Shown one piece after another: positions 1 through 10,553 of a DNA stretch of 64,000 nucleotides. The position numbers and the translations under genes are program-made. A model generated the notes under the pieces. It made no database searches. It saw only the letters and a program-made list of their open reading frames with translations, and was not told where the DNA came from. Within the stretch, counting starts at the first letter, position 1; each line of letters opens with the position of its first letter. This DNA comes from an uncultured Lachnospiraceae bacterium (lineage in GTDB: Bacteria > Bacillota > Clostridia > Lachnospirales > Lachnospiraceae), in assembly GCA_947591155.1 (NCBI GenBank), contig CANQDA010000001.1:186001-250000 (forward strand), written 5' to 3'.

Positions 1-277
1 TGTCTGGCCCTGACATATAACTAACCACCAAAAATACGATAAAAACAATACCACCTACGAGTAGCAGATTTAATATGTCCCTGTCAATTTTCCGGGATAA
101 AATATAATTAAAAATGACAATGAAAAACATCGTTATAATGCCGATATTCCAAAGTGGCGATGCCCAGGCAAATCCAACACTCGCCCCTGAGAAATAACCG
201 CTAAGCATCGTCAGGCAGAGTATGAAGAAGAATACAATATCGTTTTGGTCAATACGCTTTTTCAGATAGATTTTCAT
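1..277 (-). CDS. Partial polytopic membrane protein (O-antigen ligase/polymerase-like), 3' end outside window
   Basis: Minus-strand reading from ATG at 277 gives MKIYLKKRIDQNDIVFFFILCLTMLSGYFSGASVGFAWASPLWNIG...; hydrophobic, first in line after the GT2 gene; an AAAGGAG-like RBS precedes a possible upstream TTG start. Confidence 0.5.
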   Translation of the reverse strand, partial: MKIYLKKRIDQNDIVFFFILCLTMLSGYFSGASVGFAWASPLWNIGIITMFFIVIFNYILSRKIDRDILNLLLVGGIVFIVFLVVSYMSGPD

Positions 278-380
278 CTTTTCCAAATGACTCCTTTCGG
301 ACATTTATCTATACAAATCCCCAATTTTGAAATTATATCCTGCTCCCCAATGTAAAGCTGCGTTCGCTCTTCCCATGATT

Positions 381-1427
381 TCAATAATGTGTGGATCTAA
401 CTAAGCCCCATATTCTTTTTAGCCAGCTGACAAAATACAAATGGATAATTCCAGGATTCCTGAATTTTAAAATGTATTTCGCATAGCTGTGAACCAGACG
501 GGAATCATACGAATCCACGCATTCCAGATAAATGTCAGAGTTCATGAACTCATCGGCCATTTTCCTTTTTTCCTGAAATCGGAATGCTGTGTTTCTTATC
601 ACACTTTCGTCCAGTAGTCTGTACATAAGATCCAGCCAAACAGAATGTATCGCAATGGTCGCATTCAGAGGATAATCTGATCCTTTCACAGTTTCACAGA
701 ATAACTTATAGGCTTTGTTCGCGTCTTGCAGATACTTTTTCCAATCAGAATGAGTGGATGCAGAACCATCGTTCTTTCTATAATGGTATAAAACATCCGG
801 AATATAGGAAAAAGAGCTTAGTTCAGGATATATTTGTAAACGAACCAAGTAATCTTCGCCAATTACCAAGGTTGTATTAAATCTTATATGTTTTACAATA
901 TCCTTGCGCACAATACACTCGCACATAGAACCGCCGCATGCATAACTCAAAAATATATTTGTCTCACCTAAAGACTGAAAAAAATGTGGTAAACTGTCGT
1001 CGATCAGAGCAAGCGGACTATAGCTTGTCCTCTTTTTTCCTTCAATACGCTCAACAGCAAAAAAGACCATACCTGCGCCTGTTTCCTCTGCATTTTTCAT
1101 AATCTTTTCAAACGCATCTACCTCAATCCAGTCATCAGGATCCATAAAATACAGCCATTCCCCTTCTGCCATATCAATTCCCGCATTCCGGGCAGAAGAT
1201 ACTCCGCCGTTTTCCTTGTGGATAACAGTTATACGGCTATCTCTGCGAGCGTATTCATCACATATTTGACCGCATTGATCAGGCGAGCCGTCATCAATCA
1301 GAATAACCTGCAGGTTTCGGTATGTTTGATTCATAATACTGTCCAACGCCTGTCGAATATATTTTTCAACTTTGTAAACTGGTATAATCACACTGACTAA
1401 TGGTGTATTCATGCACATACTGCACAC
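381..1427 (-). CDS. Glycosyltransferase family 2
   Basis: PLVSVIIPVYKVEKYIRQALDSIMNQTY...DDGSPDQCG...YFMDPDDW GT2 signature. Confidence 0.93.
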   Translation of the reverse strand: MCSMCMNTPLVSVIIPVYKVEKYIRQALDSIMNQTYRNLQVILIDDGSPDQCGQICDEYARRDSRITVIHKENGGVSSARNAGIDMAEGEWLYFMDPDDWIEVDAFEKIMKNAEETGAGMVFFAVERIEGKKRTSYSPLALIDDSLPHFFQSLGETNIFLSYACGGSMCECIVRKDIVKHIRFNTTLVIGEDYLVRLQIYPELSSFSYIPDVLYHYRKNDGSASTHSDWKKYLQDANKAYKLFCETVKGSDYPLNATIAIHSVWLDLMYRLLDESVIRNTAFRFQEKRKMADEFMNSDIYLECVDSYDSRLVHSYAKYILKFRNPGIIHLYFVSWLKRIWGLVRSTHY

Positions 1428-1535
1428 CCTGTGTCAGTCACAAAGGCAATCCTAGTCCGGATTACCCTCCCCTCCAAATCTTTTTTCATTCTTCATCCTC
1501 TTTCATAACAACGTAGATATTACTCTATAAACTGG

Positions 1536-2267
1536 CTATTCTTCCCTTATAAATTGCTCTAATTCTTCCGGTGTTCCCAATACATGAACCTTTTGACGAT
1601 CCACAAGGCTTATTGTTACGTCCATTCCCTTTTTAATCATCAGGTTATAAAGAGGAGCAATATATTTCTCATTCCTTTCTAGGTGGTCGTTTTGGATATA
1701 ATACTCATTATATAATTCTTTATAAAGCATCGCAGATGAGAAATAATAGGCTCCAAGTGTACAGTTGTCAGAAATACGTTGTTTCTCTCTTACCGCAACA
1801 ACTCTTCCAGCATCATCCAATTTTACGAAGCTCCAGTGATTACCATCGGCATGAAAGCATGGGATATGTCCATCGCCCAAAATGCTCTTATACTGCATTG
1901 CATGAGGTTCCACATATGTATCAATATTATAGACAATGATGGGAGCATCGGGAGTGCAGTATGGAATCGCTAGCATGCAAGTCGTAGCCTGTCCATCAGT
2001 CGAATTGTCTATTTCAACAACATCAACATCTGTTACATCATATTTTGCTATCTGCTCTTGAATAAAACACGCACTTTGTTCCTCTCGCCGGACAACGAAG
2101 ACATATTTGCCCACATATGGATTATAATCAACGAGGCTATCCATCGCCCATTCAAATAACGTCCTGCCTTTGGCAAGGATCTTGTATTTTGGGCATGAAA
2201 ATCCCGCCTTTCGAAAACGAGATCCCAATCCGGCCATTGTAATAATAACTGTCATTTCTTTATCCAC
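1536..2267 (-). CDS. Sugar/choline-phosphate-type nucleotidyltransferase (NTP_transferase)
   Basis: VIITMAGLGSRFRKAGFSCPKYKI nucleotidyltransferase N-terminus. Confidence 0.85.
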   Translation of the reverse strand: MDKEMTVIITMAGLGSRFRKAGFSCPKYKILAKGRTLFEWAMDSLVDYNPYVGKYVFVVRREEQSACFIQEQIAKYDVTDVDVVEIDNSTDGQATTCMLAIPYCTPDAPIIVYNIDTYVEPHAMQYKSILGDGHIPCFHADGNHWSFVKLDDAGRVVAVREKQRISDNCTLGAYYFSSAMLYKELYNEYYIQNDHLERNEKYIAPLYNLMIKKGMDVTISLVDRQKVHVLGTPEELEQFIREE

Positions 2268-2283
2268 GCTGCCCTTCCCTCCT

Positions 2284-2688
2284 TCATTGAGACTGATTCA
2301 TTGATTTTTTGCAAATTGAATCAAGTTCTTCGACAGAACATCTTAAAAATTCGTCTGGGCGGACTGTTCGATCGTCAACATAAAACCCTTTATGCCCCGG
2401 CCAAGGCTTTCCATAGATAATCTCATCATATGGGATATCCCATTTATCAAGCCATTCCAAAAGTATTTTCGCAGTTATTTTATTTATAATGCCAATATTC
2501 CCGTTATAAGAGTTCATGTTCCTTGAAGTGAACAACACTATTTTTGCGCCATTCTCTTTGTAATACCTAAGTTTTTCGACCATATTACAGTAAGGGACAA
2601 TGTCCTCATATCTCTCTTCCTTTTTCTTTATCGGGCAAAGTGTTCCGTCAATATCAAATATAAACGAGTATCCCTCAAACATCCTCAT
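2284..2688 (-). CDS. HAD-family phosphatase, capsule biosynthesis type
   Basis: FIFDIDGTLCPIKK (DxDGT) and KPWPGHKGFYVDDRTVRPDEF motifs. Confidence 0.85.
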   Translation of the reverse strand: MRMFEGYSFIFDIDGTLCPIKKKEERYEDIVPYCNMVEKLRYYKENGAKIVLFTSRNMNSYNGNIGIINKITAKILLEWLDKWDIPYDEIIYGKPWPGHKGFYVDDRTVRPDEFLRCSVEELDSICKKSMNQSQ

Positions 2689-4345
2689 TCCCTCCGTTTG
2701 CAGCAATATCGACTATCCTGTTGAGAATATCAAGTCCTGTTCCAAGCATAACAATCTGTTGTTCAAAGCTCTCGCAATGAAGCGGAATCATGCTTAAAAA
2801 CAGCAGTGACTCAATCAGCTCTATCCTTTTCTGGTCGTCACCAATTTCCTCGCAAAAGGTCTCAATAAAAACCTTATATAAATCTAAATTCGGTTTTCTT
2901 TCCTTTATTGTGTATGTAATTCTTGCACTGTCAGTATCATATTCCGTTTTAAACAAATCTTTTATTATGTAATCATATTTTCCGTCAATGCTATGGAAAA
3001 GCTTTGCCAGCTCATATCTTTGATCACCGTAAATATCAAATGACCCGAACTTTCCGCGTGGATCTATTAACTTTATAAATGAAAAATTGCTGTCAATCAT
3101 TATATTTGCAAAACACAAATCTCCATGAATTATTGTGAAGTATTCAACGTCATAAAGATACTCTGGAATAATCCTTTGTAACAACTTCATTATTTCATTG
3201 AGATTTATATATTTCTTCCCGTTGACTGAAATATTTTTTTCAAAAAAACAATTAAATCGTTTATCTTTTCTGATATCATCTATTCTTTGCAGCGTCTTTC
3301 TCAGATACATTTCTTCCAGGGACGAAAACATTTTTTCATCTTTTACAGTATATCTTTTAAAATCATCGCAGACAAATCTGATGCGGTTAAAAATATCTAT
3401 CCATTGCTGTCTTCCCAAATCTCCATATAAGAACAACTCATGCAAAGTGTGATATGAGTAGTATTCCATCGACACATACGGACTGTCGTACGACGTAGAA
3501 TAGTCAAAAATCCTTGGTCTTACATATTCAATATCACTTGGAAGTTTCAGATACCATTTTATTTCGCCAATAAATTTGTCTTTATCATCGCTGGATTTTC
3601 TTAGGATTCCCCTGTTTTTGTCGATTGTAATATGATTGAATTCTCTTGCCTTGACTTCAAGCTTAGAATTGTAGTATTTATCCTGATGACCTATATCGAA
3701 CCAGTTTTCTGTCATGATCGCACGCATCGGATGTTTCGCACTGTAAAGCTTTAATGCGAAATAGAACGTACTCATGCCGATGCTTTCTCTTTCAAAAGCT
3801 TCATCAAGGCATTTTCTGAAATATACGCTGTCCGTAATGCTGAATACACCGACAAATAGCTTTTTCTTTTTGTCCGAATCAATCGTTTTTTTGTCGTATA
3901 TGTCGGTAATGCTCCCATTTTTCTCATCAAAATAAGTCCATGTTTCGGACATATAGTCTTCGTAGCAATAAAATGCATCAATTCCGGCAAGCGCAGATAT
4001 ATCGTCCATGACGATCGTATCTGCAAAATTAATGATGACCGCTCCGAAAACGTCACGAAGCGCATAATATACCGTGTGGCCAAGGTCGCTTAAAGAATCA
4101 AGAATACTTATCCTTATGCCATCCTTTATATACTCTTCAAGACGCCTCTGTACCTTTTCCGCTTCTTCATAGCATATGATGTCTATATTGGGAAAGCTAA
4201 CATACTGTTCGTATAAATAGTCAAAAACGATCCTCTGATTTATAGGATATATAATTCCCGGCAGCTTGCCGAGGTTCCATAGTTCCTCCGGAACAAGTTT
4301 TGCGGTAGGAATGATAATGCGAGACTTCATCATTTCGTTATTCAT
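2675..4345 (-). CDS. Bifunctional nucleotidyltransferase-like / aminoglycoside-choline kinase-like protein
   Basis: N-terminal nucleotidyltransferase-like region (NFADTIVMDD); C-terminal kinase motif HGDLCFANIMID...LIDPRG. Confidence 0.7.
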   Translation of the reverse strand: MNNEMMKSRIIIPTAKLVPEELWNLGKLPGIIYPINQRIVFDYLYEQYVSFPNIDIICYEEAEKVQRRLEEYIKDGIRISILDSLSDLGHTVYYALRDVFGAVIINFADTIVMDDISALAGIDAFYCYEDYMSETWTYFDEKNGSITDIYDKKTIDSDKKKKLFVGVFSITDSVYFRKCLDEAFERESIGMSTFYFALKLYSAKHPMRAIMTENWFDIGHQDKYYNSKLEVKAREFNHITIDKNRGILRKSSDDKDKFIGEIKWYLKLPSDIEYVRPRIFDYSTSYDSPYVSMEYYSYHTLHELFLYGDLGRQQWIDIFNRIRFVCDDFKRYTVKDEKMFSSLEEMYLRKTLQRIDDIRKDKRFNCFFEKNISVNGKKYINLNEIMKLLQRIIPEYLYDVEYFTIIHGDLCFANIMIDSNFSFIKLIDPRGKFGSFDIYGDQRYELAKLFHSIDGKYDYIIKDLFKTEYDTDSARITYTIKERKPNLDLYKVFIETFCEEIGDDQKRIELIESLLFLSMIPLHCESFEQQIVMLGTGLDILNRIVDIAANGGNEDV

Positions 4346-4420
4346 TGCTAATCACCTTTTAGGAATTGTTCCAACACTCAAAAAAATATAATTTGTCATT
4401 CAAGCTCAAACGCCGTTTCC

Positions 4421-5551
4421 TCATCTGTGATATCGAGTGGTATTTGCAGGCAGTTCATACTTTTTCTGGTATTCCATTACTCCGTTGTATAGTAACAACC
4501 AGTGAAGAAAATCCCAGTTGTAGCTTACACACTTGCTGTCATCATCTTCAAAATAATAAGAACCCTGCCACCAAGCCTCATCAAATCTCATATAATCATA
4601 TTTTGGCCAAAAAAGACCCACATCTGTATGAGAAACAATTATGAATTGTTTCTTAATGATCTCCCAATATTCCTTCACGGAACATTCCGGAATCCGGTTT
4701 TCCATACGCAGAAAATAATTCCGAACAATGCGTGTTTCCGCTGCAAGGTCAGCGTTCGTACGTTCATTGATCGTTATTCCTTTTTCAAAAACTGTCTTCT
4801 GCAAATCTTTTACACTAAAATCGTCATTCAACTGCAAATAATCCCAATATTTGAGCATATCCTCAATATATCCGAATCCAAACTGATCCGAAAACCAAAA
4901 CGGGCTAAACATACTGCCATATCTTGGTTCCGCTCCAGCCACAATCCTATACTTCTGATAGGCTATCGCTTTGTCAACGGGATAACTGTCGAGGATTGAA
5001 TACAAAAACTCAAAAACCCCCTTCGTGGAGATCCTATTATCGGTTCTGCTTTTAAACACGTATTCCCGCCCTAGATTCTTAGCTTCCCTGAGCCCAGCCA
5101 TTGTGGACGTGATTTGATAATTCAGGTTGAGTAGCCCAGAATGCTCAGGTGCCTTACTACAGATTACTCTGCAGTTCGATTCATTGTTAAGCTGTCTAAT
5201 ATATTCGGGGTTCTCTCCTTCCCATGTGGAAACAATAACAATAATGCCAGGATACAGTTTTTTGTATATTCTAACTGTGTTGATCGTAAAATCGTCTTTT
5301 TTTGCTAGTGGCCCCTGCATAACGATTGCGCATTTTTTCTGTATTTCAGTTTTTTCTTCAATAGAAACTACGTTTTCCGAATATTTGGGACGCTTAAATA
5401 TAGACAAGTATTCTTTTCCACTTTGTTCTTGTTCTGCAAAACAATATTCCAAAAACCTTGAATCCAATCTTTTGGCCGGAAATATTTTTCTTAAAACATA
5501 TAATTGGCACTTAATAAAACGTTTAAATAATCGTTTTGAAATTTTTTCCAC
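4421..5551 (-). CDS. WavE-like polysaccharide biosynthesis protein
   Basis: CAIVMQGPLAKKDDFTINTVRIYKKLYPGIIVIVSTWEGE and KSRTDNRIS match the WavE family pattern as recalled. Confidence 0.75.
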   Translation of the reverse strand: MEKISKRLFKRFIKCQLYVLRKIFPAKRLDSRFLEYCFAEQEQSGKEYLSIFKRPKYSENVVSIEEKTEIQKKCAIVMQGPLAKKDDFTINTVRIYKKLYPGIIVIVSTWEGENPEYIRQLNNESNCRVICSKAPEHSGLLNLNYQITSTMAGLREAKNLGREYVFKSRTDNRISTKGVFEFLYSILDSYPVDKAIAYQKYRIVAGAEPRYGSMFSPFWFSDQFGFGYIEDMLKYWDYLQLNDDFSVKDLQKTVFEKGITINERTNADLAAETRIVRNYFLRMENRIPECSVKEYWEIIKKQFIIVSHTDVGLFWPKYDYMRFDEAWWQGSYYFEDDDSKCVSYNWDFLHWLLLYNGVMEYQKKYELPANTTRYHR

Positions 5552-5654
5552 AACTTCTCCTGCCTTTCAAGATTATTGAATAATGACCACTATTTTGATC
5601 CAGCCCAACCCATTATATTGCGAAACAAACAATGCTCGCTAACCGTTCAGTCTG

Positions 5655-6527
5655 CTATTTAATCAGCTTAGTACTGTGTTTTGCTTTTCTTTCTTCCACG
5701 GGCGGCGGTGTCATATAATCTCCATATTCCATTTCCAGCACCTTTTCTGCCTTGCTCGGAATGCATAATTGTTCACCCTCAAACAATGCAAGCCTTCCGC
5801 CTCCAAAATAATCTTTTGGCATAACCGTCTTAGGAACAGTCAACGCTTTTTTGCTATATTCAGAATAGAAGTTAATTACTGTTTCAGAATCAGAGAATGT
5901 ATATTTTCTCAGTTTATTTGTTAGCCTCTGCAAAGCTTTCTGTTCACTAACCAGTTTTCCAAACGGAACCAATGTCGCAAGCTTTATAGCTGTTCTCAAA
6001 AAGAACCCGCGCTTTTTCCTTCTATCTACCTGCTCGATCTGAATAGCACGAAACAGCCAATAGCTAAACACTACATTCAGCCAATGAACTTTTCTTCTAA
6101 ATTTGCTTTTGGGAAACCCATCAATCGGGAAAATATCCACACTCACAAACAGACGAAGCTCTTGTTCACACAATACTCTGATAATTTTATGGTTTGTATC
6201 TGCAATTCTCAAAGTTCCCCAAATTCCAGTATCATTTTGACTATAACAAGTGAATCCTGCCGGTATCTCACTAGAGGCTATCTCAACGAATTTTTCATAA
6301 TCCTCTCTTGGCATACATATATCCACATCATCATCCCACGGAATAAATCCTTTATGACGCACAGCCCCCAATAATGTTCCTTCTGACAGGTAATAAATCA
6401 AGTTATGTCTATCACAAAGAGAAACAACTTCTTTAAGTACATTTAATTCCAAAAGCTGAAGCTTTCTTATATTTTTTATTTCGTCCATTTCGCTAACAGC
6501 CTCCCTTGTACTATTAAATTTCTGCAC
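5655..6527 (-). CDS. LicD-family phosphotransferase
   Basis: YYLSEGTLLGAVRHKGFIPWDDDVDICMPREDYEKF LicD signature. Confidence 0.95.
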   Translation of the reverse strand: MQKFNSTREAVSEMDEIKNIRKLQLLELNVLKEVVSLCDRHNLIYYLSEGTLLGAVRHKGFIPWDDDVDICMPREDYEKFVEIASSEIPAGFTCYSQNDTGIWGTLRIADTNHKIIRVLCEQELRLFVSVDIFPIDGFPKSKFRRKVHWLNVVFSYWLFRAIQIEQVDRRKKRGFFLRTAIKLATLVPFGKLVSEQKALQRLTNKLRKYTFSDSETVINFYSEYSKKALTVPKTVMPKDYFGGGRLALFEGEQLCIPSKAEKVLEMEYGDYMTPPPVEERKAKHSTKLIK

Positions 6528-6528
6528 A

Positions 6529-8514
6529 TCAGTGATTCTTAATTATCCTCAAAGTTCTACGTTGGTCAACCTGCCGGAGCCAGACTAAAAACTTATAATA
6601 TGGCAAGTCAAGATAAAAGCATTGCCTCATAAATCCTGTCTTCCATGCAGTGTTGGAAAAATCCTTTATCCATTTTCGCGGTTTGGTTAAATATTTCCAG
6701 AAACGTTCAGCTTTGTATGAATATACAGCCCCGGCCTCTGTATAATGAAAGTTATTAATAAAATCAAGAGATTCTTTGCTTGGTCTAATTCCAAATCTAA
6801 AATAATTTGCCAGAGTTATTTTCGGAGTAATATTAATCATCTCTTTTATACCTGAATTTTGGAATGTATCTATAAAGTCAAAAGCGGCATCCTGAACAAT
6901 TCGGATTTTGCAAAGATCTGCATCGGAAAATTCAAGCGGATCCATTTGGGGGATAATTTTTCCATCTTTTTCTATATAATAAGTTGTGGATCCTTCTCCG
7001 GGCATAAACAATAATTCGCACGCCATTCGACTAATAGCAACTATGTATTCCCATTCCACGTTGTGGTTTTCATCAAACCAATATCCAGCCTTAGGATCAT
7101 TTGAAAAGCTACTCAGTTTATTATCCGTCAAAACCCCGACATAACAGCCTTTAATGCAAACATTTTTTTCAGGCATATTGACGGCGCAAAATTTGCTGAG
7201 AAAATGCTGGGTTGTTCCCCGCCAGCCAATATCTGCAGCTAATACAGTGCCAAAAATGCCGTTTTGATCCAGATATTTCTTCAAGCATTCTTCCTGCTGT
7301 AATGCCTTTTCGTGCATAGCATCTTTTAATATCTCAAAGGCTTTCCCAGAAACGCTCCTAATCGGTGTCTGGGGTGTATATCCAAAGCAATTTAACTGCT
7401 TCCAAACACTTTCGTCATTTAATCTCAAAAGCTCTAATAACCCATTCAAATCCTCATTTCGTTTGACAGGCAATATGTCTAGGACATCAGAAATTGTTCT
7501 GGCCTTCAAGAGTTCTGGATAGGCAACACTTCTCCGTGATGTTTTTAAATAGATTCTAGGAACAGATTCATGAGGAAACATCCGATCATACGCTTTTTTT
7601 AAAACCATTCCCTCCCTGGCCATAAACGCAAGACAATTCGCTTTCTCATTTAGCATAATTTCATTAAGCCATTTTGAAAATGCATATAAAACTGGTCCCA
7701 AAACACTATATCCTAATATATACGGAAACTCCTTTTCTCCTCTAAGGTGATTGTTACAAAAGGTTTGCAGAGAGGTATAATCAATCCATTCCTGTCCATC
7801 CAATCCGGTAGGATTTTTGGGGTCAAAAAAAGGTGTCGAACGTTTATTTTCCAACAAAAGGGGCTTTAAATAATACTGCCTTGACTTTAAATAATCGGAT
7901 TTGATGGAATCTCCTATATGCAGGACATTATCTGGGGACAAATTCTCCTGATCCAGGAAAAGCTTATACAATCCTCCAGTCCGCTTTGTCGTCCCAGATT
8001 CCGAAGACAGATAAAGCCCTGTCCAGTTTGAATATCCGCATTTATGAAGAATTTCCGTAATTGTTTCTTTATCCAAATACATATCGGATAAAATATAAAT
8101 TTTCTTTCTTTGACGGATACACTCTTTATAAATATCCTCAATATCTTTTCTTGTCTCCGTAAAAAGAAGTTCACACTGTTTTTCTGCTTGCATAAAAGCA
8201 TCGCAATCTTGTCCAGTTATAACCTTTAACTCATCGTATATCTCTGCCAGAGTGATCTCTCTGCGAATTTTTCCACGCGCTCTTCTTTCTGCATCTATTC
8301 GTAATTTTTTATAATCAAAAGGTATATTTCCAAAATTGATCTGGTATATTCTCTCCACATACGTATATATATCTACAGGCCCCATTACATTTCTAGTCAC
8401 CAAAGTATCAAACATATCAAATGATATAATAGGGAATTCATTGATTTTTTCTTTGATTTCGTCATGATTCAGGCAAAAATGATTCCATATAAGCTCTTTA
8501 ATTTTTTGTTTCAT
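6529..8514 (-). CDS. Large HAD-superfamily protein of polysaccharide loci
   Basis: ISFDMFDTLVTRNV (HAD motif I) and VLHIGDSIKSDYLKSRQ (motif IV); 661 aa with long C-terminal extension. Confidence 0.8.
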   Translation of the reverse strand: MKQKIKELIWNHFCLNHDEIKEKINEFPIISFDMFDTLVTRNVMGPVDIYTYVERIYQINFGNIPFDYKKLRIDAERRARGKIRREITLAEIYDELKVITGQDCDAFMQAEKQCELLFTETRKDIEDIYKECIRQRKKIYILSDMYLDKETITEILHKCGYSNWTGLYLSSESGTTKRTGGLYKLFLDQENLSPDNVLHIGDSIKSDYLKSRQYYLKPLLLENKRSTPFFDPKNPTGLDGQEWIDYTSLQTFCNNHLRGEKEFPYILGYSVLGPVLYAFSKWLNEIMLNEKANCLAFMAREGMVLKKAYDRMFPHESVPRIYLKTSRRSVAYPELLKARTISDVLDILPVKRNEDLNGLLELLRLNDESVWKQLNCFGYTPQTPIRSVSGKAFEILKDAMHEKALQQEECLKKYLDQNGIFGTVLAADIGWRGTTQHFLSKFCAVNMPEKNVCIKGCYVGVLTDNKLSSFSNDPKAGYWFDENHNVEWEYIVAISRMACELLFMPGEGSTTYYIEKDGKIIPQMDPLEFSDADLCKIRIVQDAAFDFIDTFQNSGIKEMINITPKITLANYFRFGIRPSKESLDFINNFHYTEAGAVYSYKAERFWKYLTKPRKWIKDFSNTAWKTGFMRQCFYLDLPYYKFLVWLRQVDQRRTLRIIKNH

Positions 8515-8522
8515 ATTCTTTT

Positions 8523-10538
8523 CTATTTCGTCCTCTCCGCAGCAACCGCCCTCTCTATCAACAGATCCTGATAACTCTCCGGCAGCTCGTTAAAATAAGC
8601 GCTCATCCCCCACACCCGCACGATCAGTCCCGGGTATCTCTCCGGATGCGCCTTCGCATCGATCAATGTCCTGCTGTCCATGACATTCATCTGCATCTCA
8701 AAGAATCCCTGCCGGATCGCAAGCATCATGAACATCACAAACTTGTCCCGGTTCTGCTTCAGAAAATCCGGGCTTACGAAAAAGTCAACAACATTTCCGT
8801 TGAACCTCTGGCAGCCGTAATCAAGCTGCCCCGAAAAGTTCACCACTTCCGTATATCCAGCCGCAGTGCAGGAGATATGGGTATTATAAGGGTCTCCCGC
8901 TTTCCTTCCGGAAAAGTCCCCAGGCATTTTCTTGCATGCCGCATTATAGCCGGGCGAACTCAATCCAAACTTTACAGTCCCGCCAAATTTATTTTTAAAC
9001 TGCATGGCAACCTCTGCCTGCTTTTTTGTGATCCTGTCCACGAGGTCTAAGGCTTCCCTGTCATCACGTCCAAAATGGCGGTTCTCCCGGCAAAAGCGCA
9101 GCAGGCTTTCCTCCCCTTCGAAGTCTTTTTTTCTGGTCTCCGCGAGCTGTTGCAGCGTGTACTTTTTCTCTTCAAACACCAGCCTCCGGATGTTGAGCAG
9201 GCTGTCCACGACATTCGCCAGTGCAACCGTGGTGACACCGTAACTGTTGTACTTTGCCCCGCCCTCGGAGACATCCTTCCTCTGGTCATTGCAGCCGTCT
9301 GTGAGGAATGAAACGAACGGGTCCCTCGCCCATTTCCATTCCCTGATGTTTTCCAGGAAATCCCGGAACACCTCATCATTCAGGGTGATGTATCTTTCCA
9401 CCATGTCCTCAAAGGAGCGGATCCCATCCAGATCTCCCATCAGCCTGTCAAACGCAGCAGAAAAGTCATACGTGGCCATGTTGTTCTGTTCAAATGATTT
9501 TCCGACAACAAACGGTTCCCAGCAGGCTGAAACGCAGTAATTATAGGCATCCTCTTTTTCATAGCCGAAATCCCTCAACAGCGGCACAATGACGTCATCA
9601 TTGGCGAACATCGGGCTTCCGGTGGCGGATTCCAGGCATTCCACGGCGGCCTCCATCAGTCCCTCCGGCATCTTTGCGCTCACCCGCAGGATCGTCTTCG
9701 GATCCGGAACCCTCGCCCTCGCCTGTGCGCGCATGATCTGTTCCGTCAGTTTACTGCAGAAATAGGTCCCATCCTCCTTCAGCCCTCCCAGGACAATGAT
9801 CTGCCCGATATCCCCCACAAGCGCATCCGCCTTGTAGTAGGAATACTGCGAGAGCTTCCGGTAAAAATCATCCAGCATCCGGTCAACATCCGCCTCCGTG
9901 ATCTTCCCTGAAGCCATGTCCTTCTGGTAATACGGATCCAGGAACCAGTCCATATGGCCAAATCCATTCAGGCGGTGGCGCGTCTGCCACATGACCTGGT
10001 TAAAAAACATGGTCCTCTGCAGCGCTTCCTCAAAGCCCTTTGCCGGGCCGTCCAGCATGTTTTCGAATTCCGCAATCCGTTTCTCTTTGTCCGGATGCTT
10101 CGATTCTTTCAGGGCCGCAACGATCCTGCCTGCCAGGTTCCCTAACCCTTCTGCCACGAGCCCGATCTGGCGGCCATATTCATCATCCCCGGCCGCATCG
10201 CCCAGCCTCTCATGGAATCCCTGTACGAGAAGCTTTTCATAATCCACCGTCATGTTATTGAACACGTTCCCGGGCAGCGCAACCGTCCTGTGTTCATCAA
10301 TGAAATAGACAAAACCGCCCTCCGGTATGTCAACCTCCACCTGCTCCAGCAAAGCTTTTATATCGCCTCCGACGGACCGTGGCTTTTCTCCTTTTACCCG
10401 GTGGATATTTTTGTATGCACCAAGGATGTGCCTTGCCAGGTCAAACCTGCCCTTTTCATCCGCCAGATGCTTTTTGGCAAACGGATAAATATAATTGACC
10501 CGCCACAGGTCGTCCTTGACAAAAGATTTCAGACTCAT
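8523..10538 (-). CDS. Glycyl radical enzyme (PFL/eliminase-like)
   Basis: C-terminal glycyl loop VRVWGMSAYFNEL; active-site segment NYCVSACWEPFVVGKSF containing C-X-E-P; partner activase at 14202-15044. Confidence 0.9.
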   Translation of the reverse strand: MSLKSFVKDDLWRVNYIYPFAKKHLADEKGRFDLARHILGAYKNIHRVKGEKPRSVGGDIKALLEQVEVDIPEGGFVYFIDEHRTVALPGNVFNNMTVDYEKLLVQGFHERLGDAAGDDEYGRQIGLVAEGLGNLAGRIVAALKESKHPDKEKRIAEFENMLDGPAKGFEEALQRTMFFNQVMWQTRHRLNGFGHMDWFLDPYYQKDMASGKITEADVDRMLDDFYRKLSQYSYYKADALVGDIGQIIVLGGLKEDGTYFCSKLTEQIMRAQARARVPDPKTILRVSAKMPEGLMEAAVECLESATGSPMFANDDVIVPLLRDFGYEKEDAYNYCVSACWEPFVVGKSFEQNNMATYDFSAAFDRLMGDLDGIRSFEDMVERYITLNDEVFRDFLENIREWKWARDPFVSFLTDGCNDQRKDVSEGGAKYNSYGVTTVALANVVDSLLNIRRLVFEEKKYTLQQLAETRKKDFEGEESLLRFCRENRHFGRDDREALDLVDRITKKQAEVAMQFKNKFGGTVKFGLSSPGYNAACKKMPGDFSGRKAGDPYNTHISCTAAGYTEVVNFSGQLDYGCQRFNGNVVDFFVSPDFLKQNRDKFVMFMMLAIRQGFFEMQMNVMDSRTLIDAKAHPERYPGLIVRVWGMSAYFNELPESYQDLLIERAVAAERTK

Positions 10539-10553
10539 GGGAACCTCCGACTT

